This document shows positions 44,151 to 53,462 of a stretch of DNA of 64,000 nt, one piece after another. This DNA comes from Parolsenella massiliensis (GTDB taxonomy: Bacteria; Actinomycetota; Coriobacteriia; Coriobacteriales; Atopobiaceae). Where the stretch lies: the NCBI RefSeq assembly GCF_900143685.1, contig NZ_LT671675.1, positions 409,111-473,110 on the forward strand. Reading direction: 5' to 3'. Under the pieces are notes generated by a model. It searched no databases and was not told the origin of the DNA. It saw nothing but the letters and a program-made list of their open reading frames with translations. Positions within the stretch are counted from its first letter, which is position 1. Every line of letters begins with the position of its first letter. Made by a program: the position numbers and the translations under genes.

Positions 44151-46937
44151 CTAGACCTGCTCGGCGAAGGGCTGGCGGTCGCGGGTGGGCGTGCGGCTCG
44201 GCGTCACGGGCACGTAGGGGCGTACCTTGCTCGTGAGCGTGGCCTGCGCCGCGGCGAGCCTGGCCACGGGCACGCGGTAGGGCGAGCAGCTCACGTAGTC
44301 GAGCCCCAGGTCATAGAACGTGCGGATGGAGTCGGGGTCGCCGCCGTGCTCGCCACACACGCCCAGCGAGATGCCGGGCCTCGCGGCACGCCCGAGCTCG
44401 CAGCCCATGCCCACGAGCTTGGCAACGCCCTCGTCGACCGTCTCGAAGGGGTTCCTCGGGATGATGTTGCGCTCGAGGTAGGCGGGCAGCACCTTGCCCT
44501 CGACGTCGTCGCGCGAGAAGCCCAGCGCCGTCTGCGTGAGGTCGTTCGTGCCAAAGCTGAAGAAGTCCGCGTGGCGGGCGATGCGGTCGGCCATGACGGC
44601 GGCGCGCGGCAGCTCGATCATGGTACCCACGGGAATCTCGCCCAGGCGCACGCCCGTCTCGACCTCGACGTCGATGATGGCGCGCTCCACGATAGCGCGC
44701 ATCTCGCGAATCTCTGCGTTGAGGCACACGAGAGGCACCATGATGTGCGGACGGGGGTTCTTGCCCTCGCGCTTGAGGCGCACCGTGGCGCGGGCGATGG
44801 CGCGCGTCTGCAGCACGGGCAGCTCGGGGAAGGCAAAGCCCAGGCGGCAGCCGCGAAGGCCCAGCATCGGGTTTGCCTCGGACAGCGCGTCGATGCGCGC
44901 GAGAAGGGCCCGGGTGCGTGCGATCTCATCGGCACTTGCTCCCTCGCACTCCATCTTGGCGAGGCGAACGGCCAGGTCGCGGGGGTTGTCGAGGAACTCG
45001 TGCAGCGGCGGGTCAAGCAGGCGGATCGTCACGGGCAGGCCGTCCATGGCGTCGAGGATCTCGTAGAAGTCGCCCTCCTGCGCACGTGACAGCTCGTCTG
45101 CCGCCTCCGCGCGCTCCTCGTCGCTGTTCGACAGGATGAAGCGCTGGATGATGGCCTTGCGCTCGCCCAGGAACATGTGCTCGGTGCGCGTGAGGCCGAT
45201 GCCCTCGGTGCCCAGCTCGAGCGACAGCCTGGCGTCTGCGGGGTTGTCGGCGTTGGCGCGCACGCCCAAGCGGCGCACGTCGTCTGCCCAGCCAAGGACG
45301 GTCGCGAGGTCGCCCGTGGTGCCCGGGCGCTCGAGCGCCACGGCGCCGAGCATGACCTCGCCCGTGCCGCCGTCGATGGAGACGACATCGCCCTCGTGCA
45401 GCACGAGGTCGGTGCCGGCCACGGCCACCTCCTTGCGGGCCGCATCGATGCGCAGGGCGTCCACGCCGCAGACGCAGGGCTTGCCCATGCCGCGCGCGAT
45501 GACGGCGGCATGGCTCGTCTTGCCGCCGTGGCTCGTGAGGATGCCCTTGGCGGCCATCATGCCGGCGAGGTCGTCGGGCGTGGTCTCCCAGCGCACGAGC
45601 ACGCAGTCGCGGCCGGCGTCCTTCTCGGCCACGGCGTCTGCGGCCGAGAAGACGATGCCGCCCACGGCAGCGCCGGGACTCGCGTTGAGGCCATGGGCGA
45701 TGACGTTTCTCTCGGCACCCTTGGCGATCTGCGGGTGCATGAGCTGGTCGAGCTGGGCGGGGTTGATGCGCAGCAGCGCCTCCTCGCGGGTGATGAGGCC
45801 CTCGCGCTCCAGGTCGACGGCGATCTTGAGGGCTGCGGCGGCCGTGCGCTTGCCCACGCGCGTCTGCAGCATATAGAGCTTGCCCTGCTCGATGGTGAAC
45901 TCGATGTCCATCATGTCGCGGTAGTGCTGCTCGAGGATGCCGAAGATGCGCTCGAGCTGCTCGCCGGCGGCCTCCAGGCCCGGCGTGTGGCGCAGGTCCT
46001 CGATGGGCTCGGTGTTGCGGATGCCGGCCACGACGTCCTCTCCCTGGGCGTTCACGAGGTAGTCGCCGTAGAACTCGCGCTCGCCGGTGGCGGGGTTGCG
46101 CGTGAAGGCCACGCCCGAGGCGCTCGTCTCGCCCTTGTTGCCAAAGGCCATGGCCTGGACGTTCACCGCGGTGCCCAGGTCGTCGGCGATGTTGTTCTGC
46201 CTACGGTAGAGGCGGGCGCGGTCGCAGTCCCAGGAGCCAAAGACGGCCGCCACGGCAAGCGTGAGCTGCACGCCGGGATCCTGCGGGAACTGCGCGACGC
46301 CGCCTGCGCCCACGAGCTCGGGGTGCTCCTCGGCGCTCACGTGCTCGGAGAAGATCTGCTTGAACGTGGCCGCGAGCCGCTGCAGGGCTGCTGCGTCAAG
46401 CTCGGTGTCGGCGTGTACGCCCTGCTCGGCCTTGGCCTGGTCGATGGCGTGCTCGAACAGGTCTGAGTCGATGCCCATGACCACGTTGGAGAACATCTGG
46501 ATGAAGCGGCGGTAGCTGTCCCAGGCGAAGCGCTCGTTGCTCGTCTGCGCGGCAAGCCCCAGGACGCTTTCGTCATTGAGGCCCAGGTCAAGTACCGTGT
46601 CCATCATGCCGGGCATGGAGAAGGGGGCGCCGGAGCGCACGGAGACGAGCAGCGGGTCGGCTGCGTCTCCCAGGCGCTTGCCGCAGCGGCGCTCGAGGTC
46701 CGCGCGAGCCTCGGAGATGGCGTCGAGCACGCCCCCGGGCCAGGTGTTGTTGCCGCGGGCGTAGTCCATGCAGGTCTGGCAGGTGATCGTGAACCCCGGG
46801 GGCACCGGCAGGCCGATGCGCGCCATCTCGGCGAGGTTGGCCCCCTTGCCGCCCAGGGTGAAGTTGTCGTGCGCCGTGCCCTCCGTGACGTCGGCGCCGT
46901 TCTCGTCGAGCCCGAACCGATAGATCCGCTTCTCCAT
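44151..46937 (-). CDS. ppdK: Pyruvate, phosphate dikinase
   Basis: This 928-residue enzyme interconverts pyruvate, ATP and phosphate with PEP, AMP and PPi. It has an N-terminal ATP-grasp domain (GGKGANLAEMARIGLPVPPGF), a phosphohistidine domain (GGKTSHAAVIARGMGKPCV with the catalytic His) and a C-terminal PEP barrel (LRGCRLGFAFPE, GTNDLTQTALGFSRDD and the catalytic Cys region SLGVCGEHGG). ATG 46937 follows TGGGAGGGGCC. A roughly 25-residue C-terminal tail (VPVTPSRTPTRDRQ) extends the usual end. It is a single gene under a promoter region with AAATGAC boxes. Confidence 0.95.
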   Translation of the reverse strand: MEKRIYRFGLDENGADVTEGTAHDNFTLGGKGANLAEMARIGLPVPPGFTITCQTCMDYARGNNTWPGGVLDAISEARADLERRCGKRLGDAADPLLVSVRSGAPFSMPGMMDTVLDLGLNDESVLGLAAQTSNERFAWDSYRRFIQMFSNVVMGIDSDLFEHAIDQAKAEQGVHADTELDAAALQRLAATFKQIFSEHVSAEEHPELVGAGGVAQFPQDPGVQLTLAVAAVFGSWDCDRARLYRRQNNIADDLGTAVNVQAMAFGNKGETSASGVAFTRNPATGEREFYGDYLVNAQGEDVVAGIRNTEPIEDLRHTPGLEAAGEQLERIFGILEQHYRDMMDIEFTIEQGKLYMLQTRVGKRTAAAALKIAVDLEREGLITREEALLRINPAQLDQLMHPQIAKGAERNVIAHGLNASPGAAVGGIVFSAADAVAEKDAGRDCVLVRWETTPDDLAGMMAAKGILTSHGGKTSHAAVIARGMGKPCVCGVDALRIDAARKEVAVAGTDLVLHEGDVVSIDGGTGEVMLGAVALERPGTTGDLATVLGWADDVRRLGVRANADNPADARLSLELGTEGIGLTRTEHMFLGERKAIIQRFILSNSDEERAEAADELSRAQEGDFYEILDAMDGLPVTIRLLDPPLHEFLDNPRDLAVRLAKMECEGASADEIARTRALLARIDALSEANPMLGLRGCRLGFAFPELPVLQTRAIARATVRLKREGKNPRPHIMVPLVCLNAEIREMRAIVERAIIDVEVETGVRLGEIPVGTMIELPRAAVMADRIARHADFFSFGTNDLTQTALGFSRDDVEGKVLPAYLERNIIPRNPFETVDEGVAKLVGMGCELGRAARPGISLGVCGEHGGDPDSIRTFYDLGLDYVSCSPYRVPVARLAAAQATLTSKVRPYVPVTPSRTPTRDRQPFAEQV

Positions 46938-47040
46938 GGCCCCTCCCAGGTCTCGTGGATGGACGGCCAGCCAGCCGCCCATTGCCGTCGCCCGCCCGTC
47001 GCGTGCGACTGAAGGGAAGGGTAGCGCGCGGCGGCGCGAG

Positions 47041-47101
47041 AAATGACTACGAATCCATATACATATAGTTGGCACAAATGACTATTGGTAAGTGGTCATT
47101 T
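47041..47101 (-). promoter_or_regulatory. AAATGAC box cluster in the ppdK promoter region
   Basis: AAATGAC occurs at 47041-47047 and 47076-47082, and its complement GTCATTT at 47095-47101. The last two form an inverted pair around 12 bp. An AT-rich TATATGTATATGG on the minus strand between the boxes may hold the -10 region. Confidence 0.4.
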
Positions 47102-47149
47102 CAGTTCGGCTTGCGGTGTTGCGTCTGTGGGCATTTGCCGTTCACAGTC

Positions 47150-47190
47150 AAAAAACGACCGTTTGCTGGATATGGTCTCGCAAACGGTCG
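47150..47190 (-). terminator. Intrinsic terminator of murQ
   Basis: On the minus strand CGACCGTTTGC (47190-47180) pairs perfectly with GCAAACGGTCG (47166-47156), 11 bp, followed by TTTTTT (47155-47150). Confidence 0.9.
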
Positions 47191-47266
47191 CTTTTGGTTC
47201 GTATGTGGCGGGCGGCCCATCGGGTTACCTTTGGGCGGCCCTCTGCGTGGCTCCGGGCGCGGCGTC

Positions 47267-48172
47267 CTAGGCCTTGTGCGCCTCCACGGCGGCGCGCACG
47301 TGGCCATGCGCCTCGTCGAGCGCGGTCTCGGCGGCGGTGGCGTCGCAGTCCAGCAGCAGCATCGCGATGGCGCCCTTCACGTGGTGGTGGCAGGCCTCGA
47401 GCGCCTCGGCGGCCTGCTCGCGCGTGCACTCCGTTGCCATCATGACGATGTTCTGGGCGCGGACGCGCAGCTTCTCGTTGCTCTGCTTCACGTCGACCAT
47501 GAGGTTCTGGTAGACCTTGCCGGCGGCCACCATCGAGCCGGTGGAGATCATGTTCAGCACGAGCTTCTGCGCCGTGCCGGCCTTGAGGCGCGTGGATCCC
47601 GTGAGCACCTCGGGGCCCGTGACGGGCTCGATGGCGAGCTGGGCCTCGGCGCCCACGGCCGAGTTCTTGTTGCAGGCGATGGCCACGGTGCGGCAGCCTG
47701 CCTCGTTGGCGTAGCGAAGGCCGCCGATGACGTAGGGGGTGCGGCCGCTCGCGGCGATGCCGATGACGATGTCGCGGCTCTCGAGCTCAAGCGCGGCGAG
47801 GTCTGCGGCGCCCGCCTCGGCGTTGTCCTCGGCACCCTCGGCTGCCTTCACGAACGCGCCCTCGCCGCCGGCGATGAGGCCCACGACCGTGTCGTAGGAG
47901 ACGCCGAACGTGGGCGGGCACTCCACGGCGTCGAGCACGCCGAGGCGCCCCGAGGTACCGGCTCCCATGTAGATAATGCGGCCGCCGGCGTTGAGCGCCT
48001 CGCCGGCCCACTCGATGGCGCTGGCCACCTGGGGCAGCACCTCGTCGATGGCCTTGATGACGTTGGTGTTCTCCTCGTTCATGACGCGCGCGATCTCGAT
48101 GGGGGAGAAGGAGTCGAGCTCCATCGTCTTGGGGTTGCGCTGCTCGGTCGTGAGCTTGGTGAGGTCAAGCAT
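47267..48172 (-). CDS. murQ: N-acetylmuramic acid 6-phosphate etherase
   Basis: This 301-residue SIS-domain lyase splits the lactyl ether of MurNAc 6-phosphate to GlcNAc 6-phosphate and D-lactate in peptidoglycan recycling. It shows [13 protein letters not shown] at the start, [19 protein letters not shown], and the second sugar-phosphate site [18 protein letters not shown] 48172 lies after CGGAGGCACC. No MurNAc permease or kinase is adjacent. It is divergent from the Nif3-like gene and ends at a strong terminator. Confidence 0.95.
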   Translation of the reverse strand: MLDLTKLTTEQRNPKTMELDSFSPIEIARVMNEENTNVIKAIDEVLPQVASAIEWAGEALNAGGRIIYMGAGTSGRLGVLDAVECPPTFGVSYDTVVGLIAGGEGAFVKAAEGAEDNAEAGAADLAALELESRDIVIGIAASGRTPYVIGGLRYANEAGCRTVAIACNKNSAVGAEAQLAIEPVTGPEVLTGSTRLKAGTAQKLVLNMISTGSMVAAGKVYQNLMVDVKQSNEKLRVRAQNIVMMATECTREQAAEALEACHHHVKGAIAMLLLDCDATAAETALDEAHGHVRAAVEAHKA

Positions 48173-48325
48173 GGTGCCTCCGTTCGCCGGCGATTCTCGC
48201 ACGGTATCTGATGGGTGAGCCATGCACATACTATATTGAGTTATAACGCGAGCCCCGAGCTATTCTGCGAGCGTGACCGGGATGTCCCCGACGCGCCGCT
48301 CGATGCCGACCATCTGGAGGAAGCC

Positions 48326-49162
48326 ATGCTCATCAGCGAGGTCATTGCCAACGTCAAGGCGTACTGCGGCCAGACCTGGGACGGTCCGATCTACGACGAC
48401 ACCACGCGCGACCAGGTGCTCTACGGTCCCGTTGACGTGGCATGCACGGGCATCGTGACCACGTGCTTTGCCTCGGCAGACGTCATACGGCAGGCGCACG
48501 CGCGCGGGGCGAACCTCATCATCTGCCACGAGGCGCTGTTCTGGAACCACGGCGACCACACGTGCTGGCTCGCGAACAACAAGACGTTTGCGGCCAAGCG
48601 GGCCCTGCTCGACGAGTGCGGCATCACGGTGTGGCGCCTGCACGACCACATCCACTCCGGTGCGCCCGAGAACGGCCGCCTCGTGGACAGCATCTTCATG
48701 GGCCTTGCCGACAAGCTCGGCTGGCGCGACTACGTCACCGGCAACCCCGACCGCCCCATGAACTTCACGATCCCCGAGACCACCGCCGGCGAGCTCGCGC
48801 GCTTCCTTGTGGCGCGCCTGGGGCTCAACGGCACGCGCATCGTGGGCGATGCGGACGCGCGCGTGCGCACGGTGAAGGTGCCGATGCACCTCATCGGGCA
48901 GTTCGACAACGAGACGACGGCGGCCATGGACGCGGGCGTGGACTGCCTCGTGACCATGGAAGCCACCGACTTCACGACCTCTGAGTACGTGCGCGACTCG
49001 GCGCAGCTGGGCCTGGGCAAGGCCATGATCTGCATCGGCCACTTCAACGTGGAGGAGCCGGGCATGGAGTACATGCTGCGCTGGCTGCCCGAGGCAAGCG
49101 GCGCCGACGTGCCGATGTCGTTCGTTGCCTCCGGCGACCCCTGGACCTACGTGACGGCCTAG
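48326..49162 (+). CDS. Nif3/DUF34-like dinuclear metal protein
   Basis: This 278-residue protein has the NIF3 layout: ICHEALFWNHGDHTCW carries the first metal ligands, HDHIHSG follows, and the C-terminal half has GIVTT-like and AMICIGHFNVEEPGMEYM with the last His and Glu. Family members form a hexameric ring with two metals per subunit. GTP-cyclohydrolase-like or metal-chaperone functions have been proposed but not settled. ATG 48326 follows GGAGGAAGCC. A frame open from 48215 is less likely. Confidence 0.8.
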   Translation: MLISEVIANVKAYCGQTWDGPIYDDTTRDQVLYGPVDVACTGIVTTCFASADVIRQAHARGANLIICHEALFWNHGDHTCWLANNKTFAAKRALLDECGITVWRLHDHIHSGAPENGRLVDSIFMGLADKLGWRDYVTGNPDRPMNFTIPETTAGELARFLVARLGLNGTRIVGDADARVRTVKVPMHLIGQFDNETTAAMDAGVDCLVTMEATDFTTSEYVRDSAQLGLGKAMICIGHFNVEEPGMEYMLRWLPEASGADVPMSFVASGDPWTYVTA

Positions 49163-49177
49163 CAGCGCAAGCTCCCC

Positions 49178-49233
49178 ATGACAGAGGGACCCGTCCCCAA
49201 TGGCATGCCAAAGGGGACGGGTTCTTTTGTCAT
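49178..49233. repeat. REP-like palindrome, type A, extended copy
   Basis: ATGACA (49178-49183) pairs with TGTCAT (49228-49233), and the inner GGACCCGTCCCC pairs with GGGGACGGGTTC. It shares the core CCAAAGGGGACGGG with the copies at 19469, 21563 and 53377. With TTTT on its 3' side it may end the Nif3-like transcript. Confidence 0.7.
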
Positions 49234-49237
49234 GGTT

Positions 49238-49297
49238 CGTTGACATTGCAACTAATCGCGTTATTCTCTTGATTTGTCAATCATTGAGATGTCAACG
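49238..49297 (+). promoter_or_regulatory. Promoter and operator of the MarR-ABC operon
   Basis: TTGACA (49240-49245), 16 bp, TATTCT (49262-49267). CGTTGACAT (49238-49246) is repeated inverted as ATGTCAACG (49289-49297), and a smaller dyad TTGATTTGTCAA lies at 49269-49280 just after the -10 box. A MarR dimer bound there would block transcription of its own operon. Confidence 0.6.
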
Positions 49298-49317
49298 AAA
49301 TGCAAGAGGTGACAAGC

Positions 49318-49797
49318 GTGAACGAGAGGCTTGCGGTGGGCGAGGGGTACTCCCTCGTCGATACGCACATGGCGCTTCTGAGGGCGTTCCAGGCGCAGAA
49401 GGCGCTGCTCAGGCCCTATGGATCTAAGCTTGGCCTGGCGTCTGGCCAGCCCAGGATCATCTCGTACCTGGCGGCGCACGAGCACGCCACGCAGCGCGAG
49501 ATGGCCGAGTTCTTTGGCATGGACCCGGCATCGGTCTCGCGGATGCTCGACGCGCTCGAGCGTGGCGGCTTCGTGACGTGCGAGGAGAACCCGAGTGACC
49601 GGCGCACGAAGCGCATGGTCCTCACCGAGGCGGGCCGCGCCGTGGTGAGGCCGTGGGACGAGCGCTGCGCCCACATCGACGAGGTGATGCTCGCGGGCTT
49701 CTCGGACAAGGAACGCGAGCAGTTCGCGAGCCTTCTCGAGCGCGCGAGGCAAAACCTTACGGCCTGCCGTGAGAGCGAGGCGAGCCGTCGTGCGTGA
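49318..49797 (+). CDS. MarR family transcriptional regulator
   Basis: This 159-residue protein has a winged helix with QREMAEFFGMDPASVSRMLDAL as helix-turn-helix and the wing NPSDRRTKRMVLTEAG, plus dimerisation helices at both ends. It probably represses the following ABC exporter until a drug or metabolite binds. GTG 49318 follows AGAGGTGACAAGC. An in-frame ATG at 49300 has no such site. Its 3' end overlaps the exporter gene. Confidence 0.88.
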   Translation: MNERLAVGEGYSLVDTHMALLRAFQAQKALLRPYGSKLGLASGQPRIISYLAAHEHATQREMAEFFGMDPASVSRMLDALERGGFVTCEENPSDRRTKRMVLTEAGRAVVRPWDERCAHIDEVMLAGFSDKEREQFASLLERARQNLTACRESEASRRA

Positions 49798-51520
49798 CCT
49801 CAAGCTCATCGCCCGCTACCTGGGACCCTACAAGCGTGACTTCATTCTCGCGGCCGTCTGCATGGTGTTCGAGGGCACGCTCGAGCTGCTCATCCCGTTT
49901 CTCACCGCCGGCCTCATCGACCAGGGCATCGTTGCCGGCGACATGAACCACGTGTGGGTAACCGGCGCCGAGATGCTCGCGTGCGGCATCGTGGCCATGG
50001 GCTTTGGCATGGCCTTCTCGCGCTGCAGCGCACGGGCCGCCATGGGCCTGGGCGCCAACCTACGTGACGCCGAGTTCGAGGCCATCCAGCGCTACTCCTA
50101 CGAGAACCTCGACCACTTTGACACCTCGTCGCTCGTGACGCGCATGACCACCGACGTCACCGTGATCCAGAACGCGTTCATGAACGGGTTCAGGCCCATG
50201 ATGCGAGGCCCCGTCATGTTCACGGCCGGCCTTGTGCTCGCGAGCATGCTGTCCGTGCGCCTGGCCTGCGTCTTCTTCGTGATGCTGCCGCTGCTCGCCG
50301 TGGCGCTCGTGCTGATCGTGAGGCACGTGGCGCCGCTGTATCGCGTGCTGCAGGGCGTCATGGACGAGCTCAACGACGTGGTGCAGGAGAGCGTCACGGC
50401 CATTCGCGCCGTCAAGGCGTTCGTGCGCGGCGAGTGGGTCGAGGGGCGCTTCGGTGCGGTGAACGAGCGGCTCACGGACACCTCGACGCACACATTTGGC
50501 TCCGCGGCGCTCAACCTGCCGCTGTTCCAGGCCGTCATGTACACGAGCGACGTGCTCATCTTGGCGCTTGGCGGCTCCATGATCATGGCCGGTCAGCTCA
50601 AGGTGGGCGAGCTCACGGGCTTCATGAGCTACGTGCTGCAGATCACGAACTCGCTCATGATGATCTCCAACGTCTTTCTGCTCATGACGCGCGCCCTCAC
50701 GAGCGTGCAGCGCGTGGGCGAGGTCCTCGCCGAGCGGCCTACCATCGCGAGCCCCGAGCACGCGATCGCCAAGGTGCCCGACGGCTCCATCGAGTTTGAC
50801 CACGCGAGCTTCAAGTACCACGCGGATGCCGAGGCAGACGTCCTGCACGACATCACGCTCAAGTTCCCGGCCGGCTCCACCATTGGCGTGCTGGGTGGCA
50901 CGGGCTCGGGCAAGAGCTCGCTCGTGCAGCTTCTGGGCAGGCTCTATGACGTTACGGGCGGTGCCGTGCTCGTGGGCGGCCATGACGTGCGCAGCTATGA
51001 CGTGACGGCGCTTCGCCGCGCCGTGGGCATAGCCTTGCAGCGTCCCGTCCTGTTCAGCGGCACGGTGCGCGAGAACCTCCTGTGGGGCCGCCCGGATGCC
51101 ACGGACGACGAGCTTCTCGAGGCATGCCGTGTGGCCGCGGCGGACGAGTTCCTCGGCCGCATCGGCGGACTCGACGGCGACCTTGGCCAGGGCGGCGACA
51201 ACGTGAGCGGCGGCCAGCGTCAGCGCCTGTGCATCGCCCGCGCGCTCGTGAGGCGCCCGCGCGTCCTTGTGCTCGACGACTCCACGAGCGCCGTGGACAT
51301 GGCGACCGACGCGCGCATCCGCGAGGGCCTGCGGCAGCTCACGGGCGTCACGAAGGTGATCGTGGCCCAGCGCGTGGCCTCGGTGGCAGACGCCGACCAA
51401 ATCGTGATCTTGGACAACGGCGAGGTCCATGCGGTGGGCACGCCGGCCGAGCTTCTCGCACATGACCCCATCTACCAGGAGCTCTATCACACGCAGGTAT
51501 CGGAAGGGGACGAGGAGTAA
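49790..51520 (+). CDS. ABC exporter half-transporter with degenerate ATP site
   Basis: This 576-residue protein has a six-helix type IV exporter domain at 1-310 and an ATPase domain at 330-576 with Walker A GGTGSGKSSL and signature VSGGQRQRL. Walker B reads LVLDDSTSAVD, with Asp for the catalytic Glu, and the switch histidine is Gln (VIVAQRVASV). These are hallmarks of the non-hydrolysing half of heterodimeric multidrug exporters. It overlaps the MarR gene by 8 bases from GTG 49790. An in-frame GTG at 49769 is possible. It is coupled to its partner by TAATG. Confidence 0.9.
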   Translation: MRDLKLIARYLGPYKRDFILAAVCMVFEGTLELLIPFLTAGLIDQGIVAGDMNHVWVTGAEMLACGIVAMGFGMAFSRCSARAAMGLGANLRDAEFEAIQRYSYENLDHFDTSSLVTRMTTDVTVIQNAFMNGFRPMMRGPVMFTAGLVLASMLSVRLACVFFVMLPLLAVALVLIVRHVAPLYRVLQGVMDELNDVVQESVTAIRAVKAFVRGEWVEGRFGAVNERLTDTSTHTFGSAALNLPLFQAVMYTSDVLILALGGSMIMAGQLKVGELTGFMSYVLQITNSLMMISNVFLLMTRALTSVQRVGEVLAERPTIASPEHAIAKVPDGSIEFDHASFKYHADAEADVLHDITLKFPAGSTIGVLGGTGSGKSSLVQLLGRLYDVTGGAVLVGGHDVRSYDVTALRRAVGIALQRPVLFSGTVRENLLWGRPDATDDELLEACRVAAADEFLGRIGGLDGDLGQGGDNVSGGQRQRLCIARALVRRPRVLVLDDSTSAVDMATDARIREGLRQLTGVTKVIVAQRVASVADADQIVILDNGEVHAVGTPAELLAHDPIYQELYHTQVSEGDEE

Positions 51521-53370
51521 TGGCGGTGTTCACAACGAAGGGCAGCTCGGGAAAGCCGGCCGACCTCGGCCGCACGACGCGGCGCCTCCTCGACTACATG
51601 GGCGGCGCCCGCCTCATGCTGCTGGCGGTGGGCGTGCTCGCGAGCGTGTGCGCCCTGTGCCAGCTTGCGGGAACCTACATGATCAAGCCGGTCGTGAACT
51701 GCCTCACCGGCGCCAACGTGGACGGCTTCTGGGGTGGTATCGCGCTCACGGCGGCGATCTATGCCGTGGGTGCGCTGTGCGCGCTCGGCTACACGCAGAC
51801 GATGGTGCGTGCGGCGCAGCGCGTCGTGTTCGACATCCGTCGCGACCTGTTCGCCCACCTGCAGACGCTGCCGCTGTCCTACTTTGACCGCACGCACACC
51901 GGCGACGTCATGAGCTTCTTCACCAACGACGTCGACACGGTGTCCGAGGCGCTCAACAACAGCTTTGCCAACGTCATCCAGGCGGCCATCCAGGCCGTGG
52001 GCACCATCGTCTTGCTGTTCGTGCTCGACTGGCGCCTCACGCTCGTGACGGTCGTCTGCGACGTCGCGCTCATCGCCTACGTGCGCGTGGCGGGCAAGAA
52101 GAGCTCGCGTCACTTCTCGGCCATGCAGTCCACGCTGGGCGCGCTCGACGGCTACATCCAGGAGATGTGCGCCGGGCAGAAGGTCGTGCAGGCCTACACC
52201 CACGAGCGCGAGAGCCTCGCCGGCTTTCGCGAGCGCAACGAGCGCCTGCGCGAGCAGGGCACGGCGGCCCAGACCTACGCCGCCACGATGGTGCCCATCA
52301 CCGTGGCGATGACCTACACCAACTACGCCATCGTGGCCGTCATGGGCTCGTTGCTTGCGGCGCGTGGCCTCACGGACATGGGCAGCCTCGCGAGCTACCT
52401 CGTGTTCGTTCGTCAGGCGGCCATGCCGTTCAACCAGGTGACGCAGCTCGGCAACTTCCTGCTGAACGCGCTCGCGGGTGCCGAGCGGCTGTTCTCGGCC
52501 ATGGATGTGAGTCCTGAGGTGGACGAGGGCACGGTTGAGCTCGAGCGCCTTGATGCCGAGAAGGACGGGCCCGCGCGCGCCGCGGCGGGGGCGAGCGGCT
52601 GGGCGTGGCGGCAGGAGGGTGGCACGGAGGTGCCGCTTGCCGGAGACGTGCGCTTCAACGACGTCACGTTTGGCTACGAACCGGGCCAGACGGTCCTCGC
52701 GAACCTGTCGCTGTTCGCGAAGCCCGGGCAGAAGATCGCCTTCGTGGGCTCCACGGGCGCGGGCAAGACCACGATCACGAACCTCATCAACCGCTTCTAC
52801 GACGTGCGTGCCGGCCAGATCACCTACGACGGCATCGACGTGCGAGACATCTCCAAGGCGAGCCTGCGCGCGAGCCTGGGCATCGTGCTCCAGGACACGC
52901 ACCTGTTCCGCGGCACCGTGGCCGACAACATCCGCTTCGGCAAGCTCGACGCCACCGACGAGGAGGTGCGCGCCGCGGCCGTCACGGCCAACGCCGACGG
53001 CTTCATCCGCCGCCTGCCGAAGGGCTATGACACGCTCGTGACGGCAGACGGCGCCAACCTCTCGGCCGGCCAGCGCCAGCTGCTCGCCATTGCCCGAGCC
53101 GCCGTGGCCAACCCGCCCGTGCTCATCCTTGACGAGGCCACGAGCTCGGTGGACACGCGCACCGAGGCCCTCATCGAGCGGGGCATGGACGCCCTCATGG
53201 CCGGGCGCACGGTGTTCGTCATCGCCCACAGGCTCTCCACCGTGAGAAATGCGAACGCCATCATGGTGCTCGAGCACGGCAGAATCGTGGAGCGCGGCAC
53301 GCACGAGGAGCTCCTCGCGCAACACGGCGAGTACTGGCAGCTGTACCATGGCATGAGAGAGCTGAGCTAG
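51520..53370 (+). CDS. ABC exporter half-transporter with canonical Walker B
   Basis: This 616-residue partner starts at ATG 51520, overlapping the previous stop by one base. It has six helices (about 20-330), a 50-residue charged insert before the ATPase domain, Walker A GSTGAGKTTITN, Walker B LILDEATSSVD with catalytic Glu and the switch IAHRLSTV. Its signature reads LSAGQRQLL instead of LSGGQ, which complements the defects of the other half so that only one composite ATP site would hydrolyse. The pair resembles LmrCD or TM287/288. The cargo is unknown. MarR control suggests drugs or toxic metabolites. Confidence 0.9.
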   Translation: MAVFTTKGSSGKPADLGRTTRRLLDYMGGARLMLLAVGVLASVCALCQLAGTYMIKPVVNCLTGANVDGFWGGIALTAAIYAVGALCALGYTQTMVRAAQRVVFDIRRDLFAHLQTLPLSYFDRTHTGDVMSFFTNDVDTVSEALNNSFANVIQAAIQAVGTIVLLFVLDWRLTLVTVVCDVALIAYVRVAGKKSSRHFSAMQSTLGALDGYIQEMCAGQKVVQAYTHERESLAGFRERNERLREQGTAAQTYAATMVPITVAMTYTNYAIVAVMGSLLAARGLTDMGSLASYLVFVRQAAMPFNQVTQLGNFLLNALAGAERLFSAMDVSPEVDEGTVELERLDAEKDGPARAAAGASGWAWRQEGGTEVPLAGDVRFNDVTFGYEPGQTVLANLSLFAKPGQKIAFVGSTGAGKTTITNLINRFYDVRAGQITYDGIDVRDISKASLRASLGIVLQDTHLFRGTVADNIRFGKLDATDEEVRAAAVTANADGFIRRLPKGYDTLVTADGANLSAGQRQLLAIARAAVANPPVLILDEATSSVDTRTEALIERGMDALMAGRTVFVIAHRLSTVRNANAIMVLEHGRIVERGTHEELLAQHGEYWQLYHGMRELS

Positions 53371-53376
53371 GGGCCG

Positions 53377-53409
53377 GGGTGCCAAAGGGGACGGGTCCCT
53401 TTGGCACCC
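53377..53409. repeat. REP-like palindrome, type A, perfect copy
   Basis: GGGTGCCAAAGGG (53377-53389) pairs perfectly with CCCTTTGGCACCC (53397-53409) around GACGGGT. It lies just after the exporter stop and may act as its terminator. Confidence 0.8.
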
Positions 53410-53462
53410 TCCCGGTTCCGGGCCAAGGGGCGCCCCCTGGCCCCACACGACGAGGAGACGCC

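Larger units (their letters stand above)
46938..47266. other. 329-bp region between murQ and ppdK
   Basis: It contains the murQ terminator (47150-47190) and the AAATGAC box cluster (47041-47101) that lies in the expected ppdK promoter. I see no gene. Confidence 0.6.
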
